DNA of 6,577 bases from Oscillospiraceae bacterium (GTDB lineage Bacteria > Bacillota > Clostridia > Oscillospirales > Ruminococcaceae). Each line of letters begins with the position of its first letter. Within the stretch, counting starts at the first letter, position 1. Under the pieces are notes generated by a model that searched no databases, was not told where the DNA came from, and saw only the letters and a program-made list of their open reading frames with translations. A program made the translations under genes and the position numbers. Shown piece by piece: positions 5,407 to 6,577 of this stretch. The stretch covers positions 1 through 6,577 of the forward strand of contig JAFXOO010000163.1 of NCBI GenBank assembly GCA_017528675.1, written 5' to 3'.

Positions 5407-6489
5407 TCATAGCTTTGCCACAGAGCTCCGTACAATCAGCTCCGGAACAATGAGTTCATCCCGCTGCTCTGCTGTATGATGGTTAATCATACTGATGAGC
5501 TTTCTGGCTGCCGCCTTGCCAAGTTCACTGTGCGGATGATGCACGGTTGTCAGCGGCACTTCGCAGATAGACGCATACCTGGAATCATCAATCCCGACAA
5601 TGGACAGATCATCCGGCACACGGATTCCGTTTTCCTTGCAGAACTTCAGCAGATTGACCGCCAGCTTGTCATTATAGCAGACCACTGCTGTCGAACGTTT
5701 CAGCAGGTCAAGAAGCTTCCCCTTGGCGTAGTCAAATATGCTGTTCCGGTCAGATGTCGCAAACCAGAAGACATTGCGTTCGGAAAACCGTACATTATGT
5801 GCAAGACAGCTCTCCATATAACCGCTGTAGCGGAGATGCCCCTGGATATCATCGAGTACAAACATGCCGCAGATATTCTTGTGCCCGCAGCTCACCAGGT
5901 AGTCGGTCACGATTCTGCCTGCCGCCTTGTCATCCATTGCCACACAGGGATAATCCGCCCAGGAATACTTGGCGTTGAAGAACACCAGCGGCACACCGCT
6001 CTCGTGCAGTTCCTTGTAAACCGATACATTCGGGTTCGGCAGAGCACTCTTGGAAGGCTCCACAATCAGCCCGCAGACACCGGAGGAAAGCATGCTCTCA
6101 AGCGCCTTCATCTCCTCCATCACCTGATTGTGCGTGATGGAGAGCTGCATGGTGTACCCGGCATCCCCAAGTACGCTTTCAATTCCCGTCATAATATGCG
6201 GGAAGATATAGTCACTGAAGTAGGTCGAAAGAACGCCTACGCTTTTCTGGCTCGGCACAGTCTGCTGTACCGCAGACCGCTCACAGATAAACGTGCCGTT
6301 TCCACGGACACGGCTGATGACATTCTCCTGCTCCAGGTGCATCATCGCCTGCCGCACCGTCTGACGGCTGACCCCGTGTATCTCACAAAGTTGTTTTTCC
6401 GTCAAAAAACGATCATTCGGCTGAAGCCCCTCTGAAGCAATATAATCCTTCACCCAGTCCACGATCGCCATGTATTTGTAGTTATTCAT
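5407..6489 (-). CDS. araR: AraR-type transcriptional repressor (GntR winged helix fused to LacI-type sensor)
   Basis: This 360-residue regulator has a GntR winged helix-turn-helix (about residues 5-70). The segment QLCEIHGVSRQTVRQAMMHLEQENVI is followed by the wing RVRGNGTFI. A LacI/periplasmic-binding-type sugar sensor occupies about 83-360. Features shared with Bacillus subtilis AraR, from memory, include TYFSDYIFPHIMTGIES, GLIVEPSKSALPNPN, VCYNDKLAV, DLSIVGIDDSRYA, and the end PHSELGKAAAR...PELIVRSSVAKL. AraR represses arabinose uptake and breakdown genes and releases DNA when L-arabinose binds. An ATG at 6523-6525 extends the frame by 12 codons. I chose the ATG at 6487-6489 because AAGGAGG (6495-6501) lies 5 bases before it and the winged helix starts a few residues later. 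The promoter at 6546-6574 carries a palindrome, and CGTACATTT lies in the leader, suggesting autoregulation. The family is firm; the sugar could be another pentose. Confidence 0.92.
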   Translation of the reverse strand: MNNYKYMAIVDWVKDYIASEGLQPNDRFLTEKQLCEIHGVSRQTVRQAMMHLEQENVISRVRGNGTFICERSAVQQTVPSQKSVGVLSTYFSDYIFPHIMTGIESVLGDAGYTMQLSITHNQVMEEMKALESMLSSGVCGLIVEPSKSALPNPNVSVYKELHESGVPLVFFNAKYSWADYPCVAMDDKAAGRIVTDYLVSCGHKNICGMFVLDDIQGHLRYSGYMESCLAHNVRFSERNVFWFATSDRNSIFDYAKGKLLDLLKRSTAVVCYNDKLAVNLLKFCKENGIRVPDDLSIVGIDDSRYASICEVPLTTVHHPHSELGKAAARKLISMINHHTAEQRDELIVPELIVRSSVAKL

Positions 6490-6509
6490 GCCAGCCTCCT
6501 TACCCAGAA

Positions 6510-6518
6510 CGTACATTT
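6510..6518 (-). promoter_or_regulatory. Candidate AraR operator in the araR leader
   Basis: CGTACATTT (AAATGTACG on the transcribed strand) lies 21-29 bases downstream of the predicted araR start site and just before the ribosome binding site. On the minus strand it extends to TGTACGTTC, close to the TGTACGTACA centre of the known AraR operator. It repeats the motif at 4348-4356. Binding here would act as a roadblock, giving autorepression. Confidence 0.5.
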
Positions 6519-6545
6519 GTAGCATGATTCTTTCTGGTCAGTACT

Positions 6546-6574
6546 ATTGTACCATACAATTCCGGAATTGTAAA
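6546..6574 (-). promoter_or_regulatory. Promoter of araR
   Basis: On the minus strand TTTACA (6574-6569) and TACAAT (6551-6546) are separated by exactly 17 bases. TGG sits directly before the -10, giving an extended -10 element. Transcription would start near 6539, leaving a leader of about 50 bases with the candidate AraR site and a strong ribosome binding site. It is the best-formed promoter in the window and may serve araR and the AraC-type gene together. Confidence 0.7.
6555..6572. promoter_or_regulatory. 18-bp perfect palindrome in the araR promoter spacer
   Basis: TACAATTCCGGAATTGTA is its own reverse complement over all 18 bases. It covers the spacer and part of the -35 of the araR promoter, the classic position for a repressor operator. 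It differs from the CGTACATTT motif, so it may bind a different regulator, or it may be a second kind of AraR site. Confidence 0.6.
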
Positions 6575-6577
6575 GAC

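Noticed and set aside
5476..6435. A 319-codon plus-strand frame
   Set aside because: It is opposite araR, whose helix-turn-helix and LacI-type domain are unmistakable. The plus-strand translation looks like no protein family.

Overview
The window looks like an accessory sugar-uptake locus from a Gram-positive, anaerobe-type Firmicute. A member of Clostridia, perhaps Ruminococcus-like, would fit, but the sequence alone does not prove it. The supporting signs are strong AGGAGG-type ribosome binding sites, a lipoprotein-type sugar-binding protein, an AraR-type GntR/LacI hybrid repressor and an AraC/YesN-type regulator. Every gene I can support lies on the minus strand, so the locus reads from right (6577) to left (1).

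Layout in reading order: (i) a good promoter with an 18-bp perfect palindrome in its spacer (6546-6574); (ii) an araR-type repressor (6489-5407); (iii) a short AraC-family regulator without a receiver or sugar-sensing domain (5350-4655); (iv) a 390-base gene-free stretch holding a long inverted repeat, two further dyads and the transporter promoter; (v) a sugar-binding lipoprotein (4264-3275); (vi) a 263-base gap packed with hairpins, ending in a terminator-like stem plus T-run; (vii) a double-ATPase subunit (3011-1488); (viii) a permease that overlaps it by 14 bases (1501-416); (ix) a second permease cut by the window edge (396-1).

The order binding protein, ATPase, permease, permease is that of the ytfQRT-yjfF family of sugar ABC importers. 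The Escherichia coli member takes up galactofuranose, and relatives elsewhere are assigned to fructose or L-arabinose. An AraR-type repressor beside it points to L-arabinose or a related arabinofuranose as the substrate; this is inference. The nine-base motif CGTACATTT, which resembles an AraR half-site, occurs both in the transporter promoter (4348-4356) and in the araR leader (6510-6518). This suggests that AraR represses both units, while the AraC-type protein may activate the transporter promoter, whose -35 is poor.

Most notable beyond the genes: the repeated putative AraR operator, the palindrome inside the araR promoter, and the hairpin array between the binding-protein gene and the rest of the transporter operon. 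That array probably sets a high ratio of binding protein to membrane components. I see no catabolic enzymes, RNA genes, CRISPR or insertion sequences in the window, and no convincing wholly new system.
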